Of a DNA stretch of 64,000 bases, positions 45,381 through 53,771 are shown piece after piece. Both the position numbers and the translations under genes were made by a program. This stretch comes from CAVOGJ01 sp963700865 (GTDB taxonomy: Bacteria > Planctomycetota > Planctomycetia > Pirellulales > Pirellulaceae). Numbering within the stretch: position 1 is the first letter of the stretch; every line of letters begins with the position of its first letter. The stretch spans positions 558,001 through 622,000 of the forward strand of contig CAVOZC010000001.1 of assembly GCA_963700865.1 (NCBI GenBank), read 5' to 3'. The notes under the pieces were generated by a model. It worked only from the letters and a program-made list of their open reading frames with translations. It made no database searches and was not told where the DNA came from.

Positions 45381-46601
45381 TTACCGGTCGAGTTCCGCAG
45401 CAATGATGTTGAGGCTGCCGAGTACCGCCACAATGTCGCTCAGGGTGTGTCCGCGAATCAGATGGGGGAAGATGGCGAAATGCAGAAACGAGGGGGGACG
45501 ACAGCGAGCCCGATAGGCAACATCACTTCCGTCACCGCAAAGGTAAAATCCTAACTCGCCATTGGGGGCCTCGATCGCCGCGTACGATTCCTCGTGCGGT
45601 ACGTGTAGGCCTCTATTTTGCATCACCAATTCAAAATGCGTGATTGTCCCCTCGATGGTCTGATACACCTGCTGCTTGGTCGGCAAGGCCGCCCGTTCAT
45701 CGATCTGCACGTTGACCGGCCCGCTCGGGAGGTTCTCGATGGCCTGCTGGACGATCTTCAGGCTTTCTTTGATCTCCGCGATCCGCACATAGTACCGCGC
45801 GAAGCAATCGCCCGCCGTCGCACAGCAAATTTGAAAATCAAAATCTTCATATGCCAGATAGGGATCATCCAGGCGTAAATCGCGGGTGACGCCGCTGGCA
45901 CGAGCCACCGGGCCGCTGCAGCTACGCTGGATCGCCTCTTCCTTCGTCAACACACCGACCTGCTTGGTCCGGTCGACGAAAATGCGATTTCGGTTCAGCA
46001 GCCGTTCCATATCGGCCAACGTACGGGGAAAGTCACGCAGAAAATCGCGGATCTTCTGGATGGTGACATCCGTCATGTCGTGCATGACGCCACCCACCCG
46101 CGTGTAGCTGTTCGTAAACCGGGCTCCGCAGAGCGATTCGAAAATGTCGTAAATCCGCTCTCGCTGGTAAAAAGCGTAGAGGAAGAACGTGAAGGCTCCT
46201 GTGTCGAGCCCCATCGCGCCAGTACTGAGTAAATGATCGGAAATGCGTGCCAGCTCCGCGACAATCACGCGGATGTACTGACATCGCCTTGTCGTCTCGA
46301 TCCCCATCAGGGTTTCAACCGCATGATGCCAGGCGACATTGTTGGCCATCGGCGAGATGTAGTTCATACGGTCCGTGACCGTCACGTACTGGTTGTAGTC
46401 CAGTTGCTCGCCAATCTTCTCAAATCCCGAATGCAGATAGCCGATATCCGGGGTCGCTTCCACGACACGCTCTCCATCCAGCTTTAACAGGATCCGCAGC
46501 GTGGTGTGCGTGGCCGGATGCTGGGGACCGAAATTGAGCGTCCACAGGTAATTCTCCTGGCGGGGAGCAGCGGTCGTCGGTGCGTTGGCAGTGGTCGACA
46601 T
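45381..46601 (-). CDS. nuoD: NADH-quinone oxidoreductase subunit D
   Basis: This 406-residue 49-kDa-type subunit forms the quinone pocket with NuoB. It is recognised by NFGPQHPATHTTLRILLKLDGE, YLHSGFEKIGEQL, TDRMNYISPMANNVAWHHAVE, and the C-terminal SLNIIAAELDR. The gene is separate from nuoC (a fusion in some bacteria). ATG 46601 is preferred over longer frames, as the 20 residues upstream are poorly conserved. The hydrogenase-like Cys ligands are absent, as expected for complex I. Confidence 0.97.
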   Translation of the reverse strand: MSTTANAPTTAAPRQENYLWTLNFGPQHPATHTTLRILLKLDGERVVEATPDIGYLHSGFEKIGEQLDYNQYVTVTDRMNYISPMANNVAWHHAVETLMGIETTRRCQYIRVIVAELARISDHLLSTGAMGLDTGAFTFFLYAFYQRERIYDIFESLCGARFTNSYTRVGGVMHDMTDVTIQKIRDFLRDFPRTLADMERLLNRNRIFVDRTKQVGVLTKEEAIQRSCSGPVARASGVTRDLRLDDPYLAYEDFDFQICCATAGDCFARYYVRIAEIKESLKIVQQAIENLPSGPVNVQIDERAALPTKQQVYQTIEGTITHFELVMQNRGLHVPHEESYAAIEAPNGELGFYLCGDGSDVAYRARCRPPSFLHFAIFPHLIRGHTLSDIVAVLGSLNIIAAELDR

Positions 46602-46657
46602 CGGTTTTGGGCCTCGGTTCCGCGACCGCCGGAGCGGCCACTCGGAAAACATCGCGT

Positions 46658-47158
46658 TCAGGCCTCGCCTCGCGTAATGACGGGAAAATTGTGCCGCTCA
46701 CCGCGGCCCTGCAACGGGTAGTCCTTGCGGAGCGGGAAAGCCGCGAATTCGGCTGGCATCAGGATGCGTCGCAGATCGGGATGCCCGTCGAAGGTAATGC
46801 CAAACATGTCCCAAACTTCTCGCTCCAGCCAATTCGCGCCCTCGTATAAATCGACGATTGACGCCACGCGGAGGTCGGCTTCGTCGAGGTAAACGCGCAC
46901 GGTCAGGCGATCGTTGGTTTCGGTATTCGCCAGGAGGTAGACCAGCCCGAACCGATCAGTGGCACCGCGGTAGTTCAAATAATCCACGCAAGTGATGTCG
47001 ACCAACATGTCGAAACCGAACTCCTCGCGGAGCTGTCCCAGCACGTCCCGCATCTGCTGCCGAGGCACTACCAGACGCGTTTGCCCACGAAAGTCGCTCG
47101 TTTCCAATTCTGGAAATTTTGCTTCCATCAGCGTTCGCGTTTTTTCGGTGAGTGGCAT
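46658..47158 (-). CDS. nuoC: NADH-quinone oxidoreductase subunit C
   Basis: This 166-residue 30-kDa-type subunit of the hydrophilic arm shows FGFDMLVDITCVDYLNY, the signature ANWLEREVWDMFGITFDGH and the end FPLRKDYPLQGRGERHNFPV. Its ATG comes right after the nuoB stop codon with no gap, so translation is likely coupled. Complex I subunit C has no cofactor. Confidence 0.97.
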   Translation of the reverse strand: MPLTEKTRTLMEAKFPELETSDFRGQTRLVVPRQQMRDVLGQLREEFGFDMLVDITCVDYLNYRGATDRFGLVYLLANTETNDRLTVRVYLDEADLRVASIVDLYEGANWLEREVWDMFGITFDGHPDLRRILMPAEFAAFPLRKDYPLQGRGERHNFPVITRGEA

Positions 47159-47743
47159 CTACGACTCCTGAAACCGTCGGGCACCCGCGGGTGTGAATAC
47201 AGGGGCTTGTCCCAAAATAGGCAACTCGACCAGGGCTCGCTTCGGCGCCTGACGCGACGCCACATCGAATTCCTCGCCAGTTAACGTCCCTTCCCGCTGA
47301 ATTTTGTCCTGCAAGTCGATGATCGCCTGAATTAATTGCTCGGGACGCGGGGGACAGCCCGGCACATACATGTCGACCGGAATGAAGCGGTCGATACCCT
47401 GCACGACCGCGTACGTATCGAAGACCCCGCCCGAAGAGGCACAGGCGCCCATCGAGATGCACCACTTTGGCTCGTGCATTTGTTGCCAGATCCGCTGGAG
47501 CACTGGCAGCATCTTCATCACTACCCGTCCGGCGACAATCATCAAGTCGCACTGACGCGGGCTGAAGCGAAATACCTCCGCACCGAAACGAGCCAGATCG
47601 TGGCGACTGGCGCCCGTGGCCATCAACTCAATCCCGCAACAGGCCGTCGCAAATGGCATGGGCCAGAGACTATTTTTCCGACACCAACTCGCCAGGGAGT
47701 CGAGCTTGCTTACAACCACGTTCTCTGGAATTTCTAACGCCAA
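47159..47743 (-). CDS. nuoB: NADH-quinone oxidoreductase subunit B
   Basis: This 194-residue subunit holds cluster N2, which reduces quinone. Ligands are intact: tandem Cys in PFATACCGIELMATG, one in MGACASSGG and one in VPGCPPRPEQL. I choose TTG 47743 as the start: it overlaps the end of nuoA, has the A/G-rich AAAGGGG a few bases upstream, and gives the usual family N-terminus (ALEIPENVVVSKLDSLASWC). Longer upstream frames would fall inside nuoA. Confidence 0.96.
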   Translation of the reverse strand: MALEIPENVVVSKLDSLASWCRKNSLWPMPFATACCGIELMATGASRHDLARFGAEVFRFSPRQCDLMIVAGRVVMKMLPVLQRIWQQMHEPKWCISMGACASSGGVFDTYAVVQGIDRFIPVDMYVPGCPPRPEQLIQAIIDLQDKIQREGTLTGEEFDVASRQAPKRALVELPILGQAPVFTPAGARRFQES

Positions 47744-48129
47744 CGTAGCACCCCTTTCCGCCACTCGTAGACCAAACCCACCACGACCAGCGTGAGGAAG
47801 AACATGACTCCGACGAAGACCACGCCCCGGCTCGACACCCACCCGGCCGCCACCGCCTGGTCAATGCCAGCCGCGTTGCGACTGGCCACGGCCCAGGGGT
47901 AAATGAACAACAATTCGACGTCGAAAATCAGGAAGGCAATCGCCACCAGGTGAAAGCGAACGTCAAAGCGACGCCGCGTATCATGCACCGGGTCCATTCC
48001 GCTCTCGTAGGGCATTTCCTTGACCCGCCCCGCCCGCTGGGGCCCCAAGAGCGTCCCGGCCACGAGCATGCCCAGCGGAATGGCGGTGGCGCAGGCGACG
48101 AATATGAAGACGGGTAGGACCGCTTGCAT
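47734..48129 (-). CDS. nuoA: NADH-quinone oxidoreductase subunit A
   Basis: This 131-residue membrane subunit has three helices and the conserved KEMPYESGMDPVHDTRRRFDV loop and FLIFDVELLFIYPWAV. It is the first gene of the nuoA-N set, with a possible promoter about 40 bases upstream. NuoA, H, J and K form the region where quinone chemistry is coupled to proton movement. The start is ATG 48129. Confidence 0.97.
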   Translation of the reverse strand: MQAVLPVFIFVACATAIPLGMLVAGTLLGPQRAGRVKEMPYESGMDPVHDTRRRFDVRFHLVAIAFLIFDVELLFIYPWAVASRNAAGIDQAVAAGWVSSRGVVFVGVMFFLTLVVVGLVYEWRKGVLRWR

Positions 48130-48161
48130 AAATGCTTACCATTTCCGGGGTTGGATGACTT

Positions 48162-48194
48162 TGTGAATATTATCACGAAGTGGAACCGAAACAA
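48162..48194 (-). promoter_or_regulatory. Possible nuo operon promoter with overlapping inverted repeat
   Basis: On the minus strand TTGTTT (48189-48194) is separated by 16 bases from TAATAT (48167-48172), giving a -35/-10 pair about 38 bases upstream of the nuoA ATG. The plus-strand sequence TGTGA-N6-TCACG (48162-48177) overlaps the -10 box. It resembles a CRP/FNR-family half-site pair with one mismatch and would suit a repressor or redox/carbon regulator. Assignment is by eye. Confidence 0.4.
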
Positions 48195-48422
48195 AACCCG
48201 TCGGGGCAACATGCGGGTGACGGAACCGCTGATCGTAATGCAGCCCGGGAAGCAGGGTCAAGCCACGCCCGACGGACGACCGTGGCGGGTCGCGACAAGG
48301 CGGATCAACAATTAATTGAGAAATACGCGAAAAACAATTCGCCGGCGGCGTGCTAAGCTACCGAGCGTCTTGCCAGGCCCGTCATTCGGGCGGTGCCGCA
48401 CGCGGAAAAAACGGAGACGAAT

Positions 48423-49654
48423 GTGTCGCCCCAGCTAATGGAAGAACTTGTGCAACTGGCACGCGCCTCGTGCAAACGCCCAGTGTCAATCCGATGGGAG
48501 AGGCGGCCGATCCGGAAATCTGCTACGAGCAGCGGGTCACCGACCTGTTGGCGGACCTGTTCGCCCATCGACGGCTGGCGACGTTTCGCGACACCGCCAT
48601 CCCGGCCACTTCGGTTGCCCCGGACAGAGACAACCTGCTGGCTTACCTCCCGGGCCGACCCGACGGCCCCACCATCATGCTGGAAGCGCACCAGGATACG
48701 GTGCCGGTAATCGGCATGACCATTGATCCCTTTGCAGCGGAATTGCGGGAGGGGAGGATCTGGGGTCGCGGCGCCTGTGACGTCAAGGGTGGCATGGCGG
48801 CGATGTTAACGGCGTTTTTCTCGCTGGCGGAGCGTCCCATCTCCGATCGCCCCCATCTGATCATGGCTTGCGCGGTCAACGAGGAGCACGGTTTTTCGGG
48901 CTCGAAACGATTGAAACAACTTTGGACCGATGCTCGCTGTCCCTTCATGACCGCACCGCCCGACAAGATCCTGGTCGCCGAACCGACCGAGTTGAATGTC
49001 GTGGTGGCGCATAAAGGCGTGGTGCGGTGGCGGTGCCGCACCCGGGGACGAGCCACACACAGTTCCAGTCCGGCCGAAGGCATCAACGCCATCTATCGCA
49101 TGGGACGCGTCTTGGCCGCATTGGAAACGTACGCCCGCGACGTCGTTCCCCACCAGTCGAGTCACCCGCTACTCGGCCCGCCCACCCTGAGTGTGGGGAC
49201 GATCCGCGGAGGCATTTCGGTCAACACCGTCCCCGACCAGTGTGAAATCCATCTCGATCGACGCATCCTGCCCGGAGAAACCCATGCGGCGGCCCGGCAG
49301 CATGTGATCGACTTTGTGGCTGATGCGGTGGGAGGTGATTTTGAGGTGGAACACGAGCCGCCGGACATCTGCTCCCCCTTCTTCGACACGCCGGCCACGG
49401 GGGGGCTGGCCCAGGACCTGCTACAAACGATTCGCCAGCATGGCCATCAGCCGCGGGCGACCGGTGTGCAGTTCGGCACCGACGCGTCGATCCTGGGTGG
49501 GACGGGTATCCCGACCGTCATTTTCGGGCCCGGTTCGATCGCCCAGGCCCACACGGCCGATGAATGGCTGGCCGTTGATCAGCTGGTCGCCGCGACCGAG
49601 ATCCTGATCGATTTCCTGGCCCGCGCAGCGGCGGAGTCTCCGGCGGCCCGCTGA
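48423..49654 (+). CDS. M20-family metallopeptidase (ArgE/DapE type), frameshifted at the N-terminus
   Basis: A di-zinc hydrolase of amide bonds. Metal and catalytic residues are visible: LEAHQDTVPV (His, Asp), GRGACDVKGGM (bridging Asp), NEEHGFSGS (Glu-Glu) and the dimerisation-domain HKGVVRWR with RGRATHSSSP. The ArgE/DapE/CPG2 subgroup and its substrate cannot be separated from this sequence. The N-terminus SPQLMEELVQLARA is in a different frame from LVQTPSVNPMG; one missing base near 48466 explains it. The likely start is GTG 48423 (GGAG about seven bases upstream); a GTG at 48393 is also possible. The gene faces nuo and is monocistronic. Confidence 0.9.
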
Positions 49655-49724
49655 ATCCCACGGCGGCTCGACCGCGGCATCCGATCAGGCGTCCCGAACA
49701 GCATCCCGCGGCGCCCGGTTTCAC

Positions 49725-50048
49725 TTAGAAGACGTCCAGGATGAAATGATGTCCCGAGTGATAAGGTCGGCAAGTCGGATAGTAATTCTGCCACTTGCGG
49801 TTGTAGACCGGAATCTGCATTTCTTTCGGATAGCGGTAGTAAAGGCTATCGCTACTCTTGTAGTATTCCTGTCCCCAGTAGTTTTGTGGATAGTAGGTGT
49901 ATGGATAGTGGTAGAAGCGTTCCCAGTCTTGATTGCTGGCGGCGCTTCCCCACGATTGCCCATAGGCCCGCTGGGCCTGCGCCGAACGACTCAAGCAGGT
50001 GACAGCGGCGGCCGCTATCAGACAAATCAACAGAATGCGCCGTACCAT
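49725..50048 (-). CDS. Exported Tyr-rich hypothetical protein
   Basis: This 107-residue protein has a clear signal peptide (ILLICLIAAAAVTCLSRSAQAQ). The mature part is rich in Tyr, Trp and Pro (FYHYPYTYYPQNYWGQEYY, MQIPVYNRKWQNYYP). This kind of short, aromatic secreted protein recurs in Pirellulales genomes, but I know no function; a structural role in the envelope is only a guess. The start is ATG 50048. The gene converges with the M20 peptidase gene and stands alone on its strand. Confidence 0.82.
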   Translation of the reverse strand: MVRRILLICLIAAAAVTCLSRSAQAQRAYGQSWGSAASNQDWERFYHYPYTYYPQNYWGQEYYKSSDSLYYRYPKEMQIPVYNRKWQNYYPTCRPYHSGHHFILDVF

Positions 50049-50267
50049 CGGCTTCCCCCTCAGAGATTGGCAGGTCCAGGATGCAGCGCCCGTTTGCGGG
50101 ACGAGTCGCTTGTTCTTCTGGATCGGTCGCCACCATGGGTGGGATTGAACGAATATCCGTCAGAATCCGTAGCACCAGTACCAGCACCGCTGAGCCCCCA
50201 CGCGTACCGCTGACCGGACGGCTCGCCGCTTCCCGGCGCGAGCGCTCAGCCGCCGAGGCCATGACCC

Positions 50268-50549
50268 GTGAGATATCGCGCCTACCACGATCAACCGTTG
50301 ACGTTGCGAGACCAATTGGCATTGGACCGGACCGTGCTTGCCAACGAACGCACCGTCCTGGCTTACGCGCGAACGGTAATCCTGCTTGTGGTTTCGTCGA
50401 TTTCGCTTTTCAAGCTCTTCCCCGACAGCCCGTTTGCCCTGTGGTTGGGGACCGCACTGTTGCCGGCGGCGGCCGTGGCGGGCGTGGTGGGCGGTTACCG
50501 CTTCCTGCGTCTCTCGCGGGCGTTACGAATGTCGAATCGCGACCAATAG
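50268..50549 (+). CDS. DUF202 (YidH-like) membrane protein
   Basis: This 93-residue protein begins with the DUF202 pattern LALDRTVLANERTVLAYART, followed by two membrane helices (LVVSSISLFKLFPDS and LPAAAVAGVVGGYRF). The DUF202 domain occurs in small bacterial membrane proteins and in eukaryotic VTC polyphosphate complexes, but its role in bacteria is unknown. The start is GTG 50268. I see no strong ribosome site. It is a single gene and converges with the next minus-strand gene. Confidence 0.88.
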   Translation: MRYRAYHDQPLTLRDQLALDRTVLANERTVLAYARTVILLVVSSISLFKLFPDSPFALWLGTALLPAAAVAGVVGGYRFLRLSRALRMSNRDQ

Positions 50550-50591
50550 GGTGTTGCTCTCAGTCGCAGCCGATTCGTTCCCAACGAAGCC

Positions 50592-51375
50592 TCAGCGGGG
50601 AAACCGCCCCTCGGTGACTTCTTGCTCCCACTCATCCATCAGCGGCCAGTCGATGGCACACGTTCCGAAGTCGGCCATGTGCAGGTAGGTCTGCAGGCGG
50701 TCGATCGTTGCGCTGGATCATGGCGGGCTCCTTTCGAAACGCAGGCCCGTGGCTGGGCAACAGCCAATCCACGTCACTGTCTCGGATGCGCTCCAACGAT
50801 TGGATAAAGGCCGGAATATTGCTGCCATGATGGGCGTCGATGGCGCCCACGCATCCGTCGCGATAGATGTTGTCGCCGCTGAACAGCAAATCCCCCATCC
50901 GCAATGCCAATTGGCTGTCCGCATGCCCCGGTGTATGCCAGACCTCCAGTGACAGGCTCCCGACCGTCAGGATGTCCCCCTCGTCAATCAACGTATCGAC
51001 TTCCACGGGGGGCATTTCCATATCGATCCCCTGGGCGTCGATCTGAGCAAACGTGTGAATTCGGTCGCCCTTCCGCAAGGGCGTTGCCGCGAGAGGATGT
51101 CCCGTCACGGTTGACTTTAAGAGCTGCTTGGCTCTGGCCAAGCCCTGAATGTGATCAACGTCCGCATGCGTCGCGACCAGCGTCTTGCATTTGGCGAGTG
51201 GAAAATCAATTTGACGCACGAGGTCGATGATGTCATCCACCGTATCGAGGTAACCAATATCAATCAGTAACCACTCGCCACCGTCAAATACCAGGTAGAC
51301 GTTGCAGCCGAATACCTGGCCCGCCTGCATATTCAGCTCGATCACGTGGGGAAAAATGGGCTTCCGCTCAAGCAT
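50592..51375 (-). CDS. Metallo-beta-lactamase-fold hydrolase, frameshifted near the C-terminus
   Basis: This is about 260 residues from ATG 51375, which has GAGG eight bases upstream. Metal-site features are THADVDHIQG, where Asp replaces the second His of HxHxDH, WHTPGHADSQL, FSGDNIYRDG and SHGPAFR. The frame changes after PAMIQR. The conserved tail LQTYLHMADFGTCAIDWPLM and a TGA at 50592-50594 are in another frame, restored by removing one T near 50708. The substrate is unknown; relatives include glyoxalase-II-like and RNase-Z-like enzymes. Confidence 0.88.
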
Positions 51376-51432
51376 ACTGCTACCTCGTTGGATGAATGGA
51401 TACCCGAGTTTAATACGCAGCAAAGAGCGTCA

Positions 51433-52356
51433 TCAACCGCCATCAGCAGCCGGTCCGCTGCCCGTCGTTTCGCGTGGCCCTGCCATGGTGCGCCCCTCAG
51501 CGGCGAGGATTGCGGCCAGCCCCTCGCGATAGCTGGGAAAGGCAAAGCGCAACGCCAGGTCACGCCGAACCCGGTCGCTGCGAATGCGTTTGCTCCCTCG
51601 AGCACGCTCCGCGACCGCCGTGCCAGCTGCAGGCGGCTCGATCGGAGGCAGGGGACAGCCGGCCAATCGGCAAAGTTCACGGTAGTAGTCCATCCGCAGG
51701 ACAGGATGACCATCCGAGACGACGTAGGTCCGAGGCGTCGTCAGGCGGGGCGACTCGCTGGCCAGAATCGTGCGGACGACATCGTCGACATGGATCAGAT
51801 TCAGAAAGCCCGTGGCGGCGCCACGTAGTGACCGCCCCGACGCCAAATCCGCCTTGCGCGGTACCCGATCGGGGCCATAGATTCCGGCCAGACGCAGAAT
51901 CACCGACCTCTCACCCAAGGTATGCGACCGCAAACAGGCTTCGGCGTCCAAACAGGCTCGTCCCCCTTCCCGCAGGGGCTGGGCTGGCGTTTCCTCGTCC
52001 ACCCATTCATCGTGCGCCTGCGCGTAAACGCCGGTGGAACTGAGATAGATCAACCGCTGGACGTCTGGGGGCAAGGCGGCCAGGACCGATGACAAACCGT
52101 CCACGTACACTTCCTGAATGCTGGCCGCAGCCGACCGGTCAAAGCCAACGGCGAACAGGACCGTCGTCGCGGGCGGCAGATCGCCGAGCGAAGCGGGCCG
52201 CGTGATATCCGCCACGAGTGGCTGCAACCCACGCTCGCGCAGCATTTTCGCCCGCGCGGGACTGCGCGTGACGACATGCACGGCTGCTCCCTCCGCCAAC
52301 CAGGCCTCGGCCACCCGCAAGCCAACATAGCCACATCCGAAAATCAGCTTGGACAT
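51433..52356 (-). CDS. NAD-dependent epimerase/SDR-family protein
   Basis: This 307-residue protein has the N-terminal Rossmann fold pattern (KLIFGCGYVGLRVAEAWLAEG) and later YLSSTGVYAQAHDEWVDEETP, RLAGIYGPDR and FLNLIHVDDV, all typical of extended short-chain dehydrogenases. The usual catalytic Tyr-x3-Lys is not obvious, which is seen in atypical SDR members (YeeZ-like). Start ATG 52356 is chosen because the fold begins immediately; the 34 residues upstream are unlike the family. The substrate is unknown. It precedes the hydrolase by 57 bases on the same strand. Confidence 0.88.
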   Translation of the reverse strand: MSKLIFGCGYVGLRVAEAWLAEGAAVHVVTRSPARAKMLRERGLQPLVADITRPASLGDLPPATTVLFAVGFDRSAAASIQEVYVDGLSSVLAALPPDVQRLIYLSSTGVYAQAHDEWVDEETPAQPLREGGRACLDAEACLRSHTLGERSVILRLAGIYGPDRVPRKADLASGRSLRGAATGFLNLIHVDDVVRTILASESPRLTTPRTYVVSDGHPVLRMDYYRELCRLAGCPLPPIEPPAAGTAVAERARGSKRIRSDRVRRDLALRFAFPSYREGLAAILAAEGRTMAGPRETTGSGPAADGG

Positions 52357-52686
52357 CCGCGAACAAAACTTTCCTGGCACAGCCACTGGCCAAAAAACCT
52401 GGCCCTGAAGTTGGGGCGAGCGCACGCTCCGACGGCCGCAGCGCGAGGGTCGCAGCACCCGGACGAAGCGACTCTGTGGATTTTAGGCTGCCTTTCCCGA
52501 TCCGCGAAGCTCAGCCAGGCGATTTATCGCGAATTGGCTTGCCTCTTCTGCCCCGGGCGGCAAAGATAGAAGGGTCTTGTAGTCAGGTTGCTGGATGGCT
52601 CAAAATGCAGTCGACGCTGGCCTGCCACCGCGGGCCGCTGCGGCAAAGTCGCGCATTCATTGACGCTGACTGGCATCACCGTGTGA

Positions 52687-53751
52687 ATGATGGAGGATCC
52701 GGCGGTGATGCGGGTGCTGCTGCGAATCAGACGCCAAGCGGGCGCGAGCCGATTGCTTCTGGCCTTGTTGCCGTTTCTTTGCCAGCCTGCGCTGGCCGAG
52801 ACGCAACCGGTGGCGATGCCACCGGTTGCCGCCCATCTGCAGGCCATCTTCGCCGGCCGCCCTCCCAAATCGATCGACGACTTGCGGGCGATGGAGGCCC
52901 ATTACAAGCAGCTGGCCAAGGCGGCAACGCCCTGCACGGTGAGCGTACAATTTGGTGCCGCCCTCGGCAGCGGGGTCCTCGTAAGTCCCGCTGGCTTGAT
53001 TTTGACCGTGGCCCATATCGTGGGAGAACCCGGCAAGCAGGTAAGGGTGCGTTTCGCGAATGGTCAGGTCGCGCGGGGTCATAGCCTGGGAATGCACCGA
53101 GAGCTCGATGCCGGCATGGTGCGATTGGATGCGCCGGGGCCTTGGCCCTATCTGGCAATCAGCGAAAACCCAGTGGCCCCCGGAGAGTGGTGTGCCGCCT
53201 TGGGACACCCGGGCGGGCTCGATCTCGATCGTGGCGCCGTGTTTCGCATCGGCCGCATCCTGGAAGTCCGCGACTTGATTCGTACCGATTGCCAGCTGAT
53301 CGGCGGCGATTCGGGCGGCCCTTTGATCGATATGCAGGGAAATGTGATCGGCATTCACAGCCGTATTGGAACCAGCCTCGTCAATAATTTACACGTGCCG
53401 GTCACCGTCTATCGCGATCACTGGGATGGGCTGATTGCCGGACAACTCTGGCAGAGCCAAGCCTACCTTGGCCTCCGCGGCGCATCGAGCGAGCCACCCG
53501 CGAAGGTCGCTTTCGTGCATGAGAATTCCCCGGCCGATCGAGCCGGTATCGTTCCCGGAGACATCGTGACTCGTTTCGCCGGAACACCCGTGCAACGATT
53601 CCCGCAACTCGTACAACTCGTGCGAGACCATCAACCGGGCGAGACGGTGCGTCTGCGCGTCGAACGCGGCGACTCGGTCCTGGAACTGGATGTGACTTTG
53701 CAAAAAAGAGTTTCCGCCCAACCAACCGTTCAAACGACAACCGACCCTTGA
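52687..53751 (+). CDS. HtrA-like trypsin-type protease with PDZ domain
   Basis: A periplasmic S1C serine protease of about 354 residues. Catalytic residues are visible: His in LILTVAHIVG, Asp in RELDAGMVRLD and Ser in IGGDSGGPLID. A PDZ domain (about residues 255-345, VHENSPADRAGIVPGDIVTRF) follows the protease domain in the normal HtrA order. A signal peptide lies near residues 15-38 (LLLALLPFLCQPALA). The start may be ATG 52687, 52690 or 52708; GGAGG lies 10 bases before the last. It is followed 20 bases later by a related, catalytically altered gene; the pair probably acts together in protein quality control. Confidence 0.92.
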   Translation: MMEDPAVMRVLLRIRRQAGASRLLLALLPFLCQPALAETQPVAMPPVAAHLQAIFAGRPPKSIDDLRAMEAHYKQLAKAATPCTVSVQFGAALGSGVLVSPAGLILTVAHIVGEPGKQVRVRFANGQVARGHSLGMHRELDAGMVRLDAPGPWPYLAISENPVAPGEWCAALGHPGGLDLDRGAVFRIGRILEVRDLIRTDCQLIGGDSGGPLIDMQGNVIGIHSRIGTSLVNNLHVPVTVYRDHWDGLIAGQLWQSQAYLGLRGASSEPPAKVAFVHENSPADRAGIVPGDIVTRFAGTPVQRFPQLVQLVRDHQPGETVRLRVERGDSVLELDVTLQKRVSAQPTVQTTTDP

Positions 53752-53771
53752 AGCATCCGAGGCTGTGAAGC

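Noticed and set aside
34674..48129. Large antisense open frames inside the nuo genes
   Set aside because: They are high-GC shadows of the nuo reading frames without motifs or ribosome sites.
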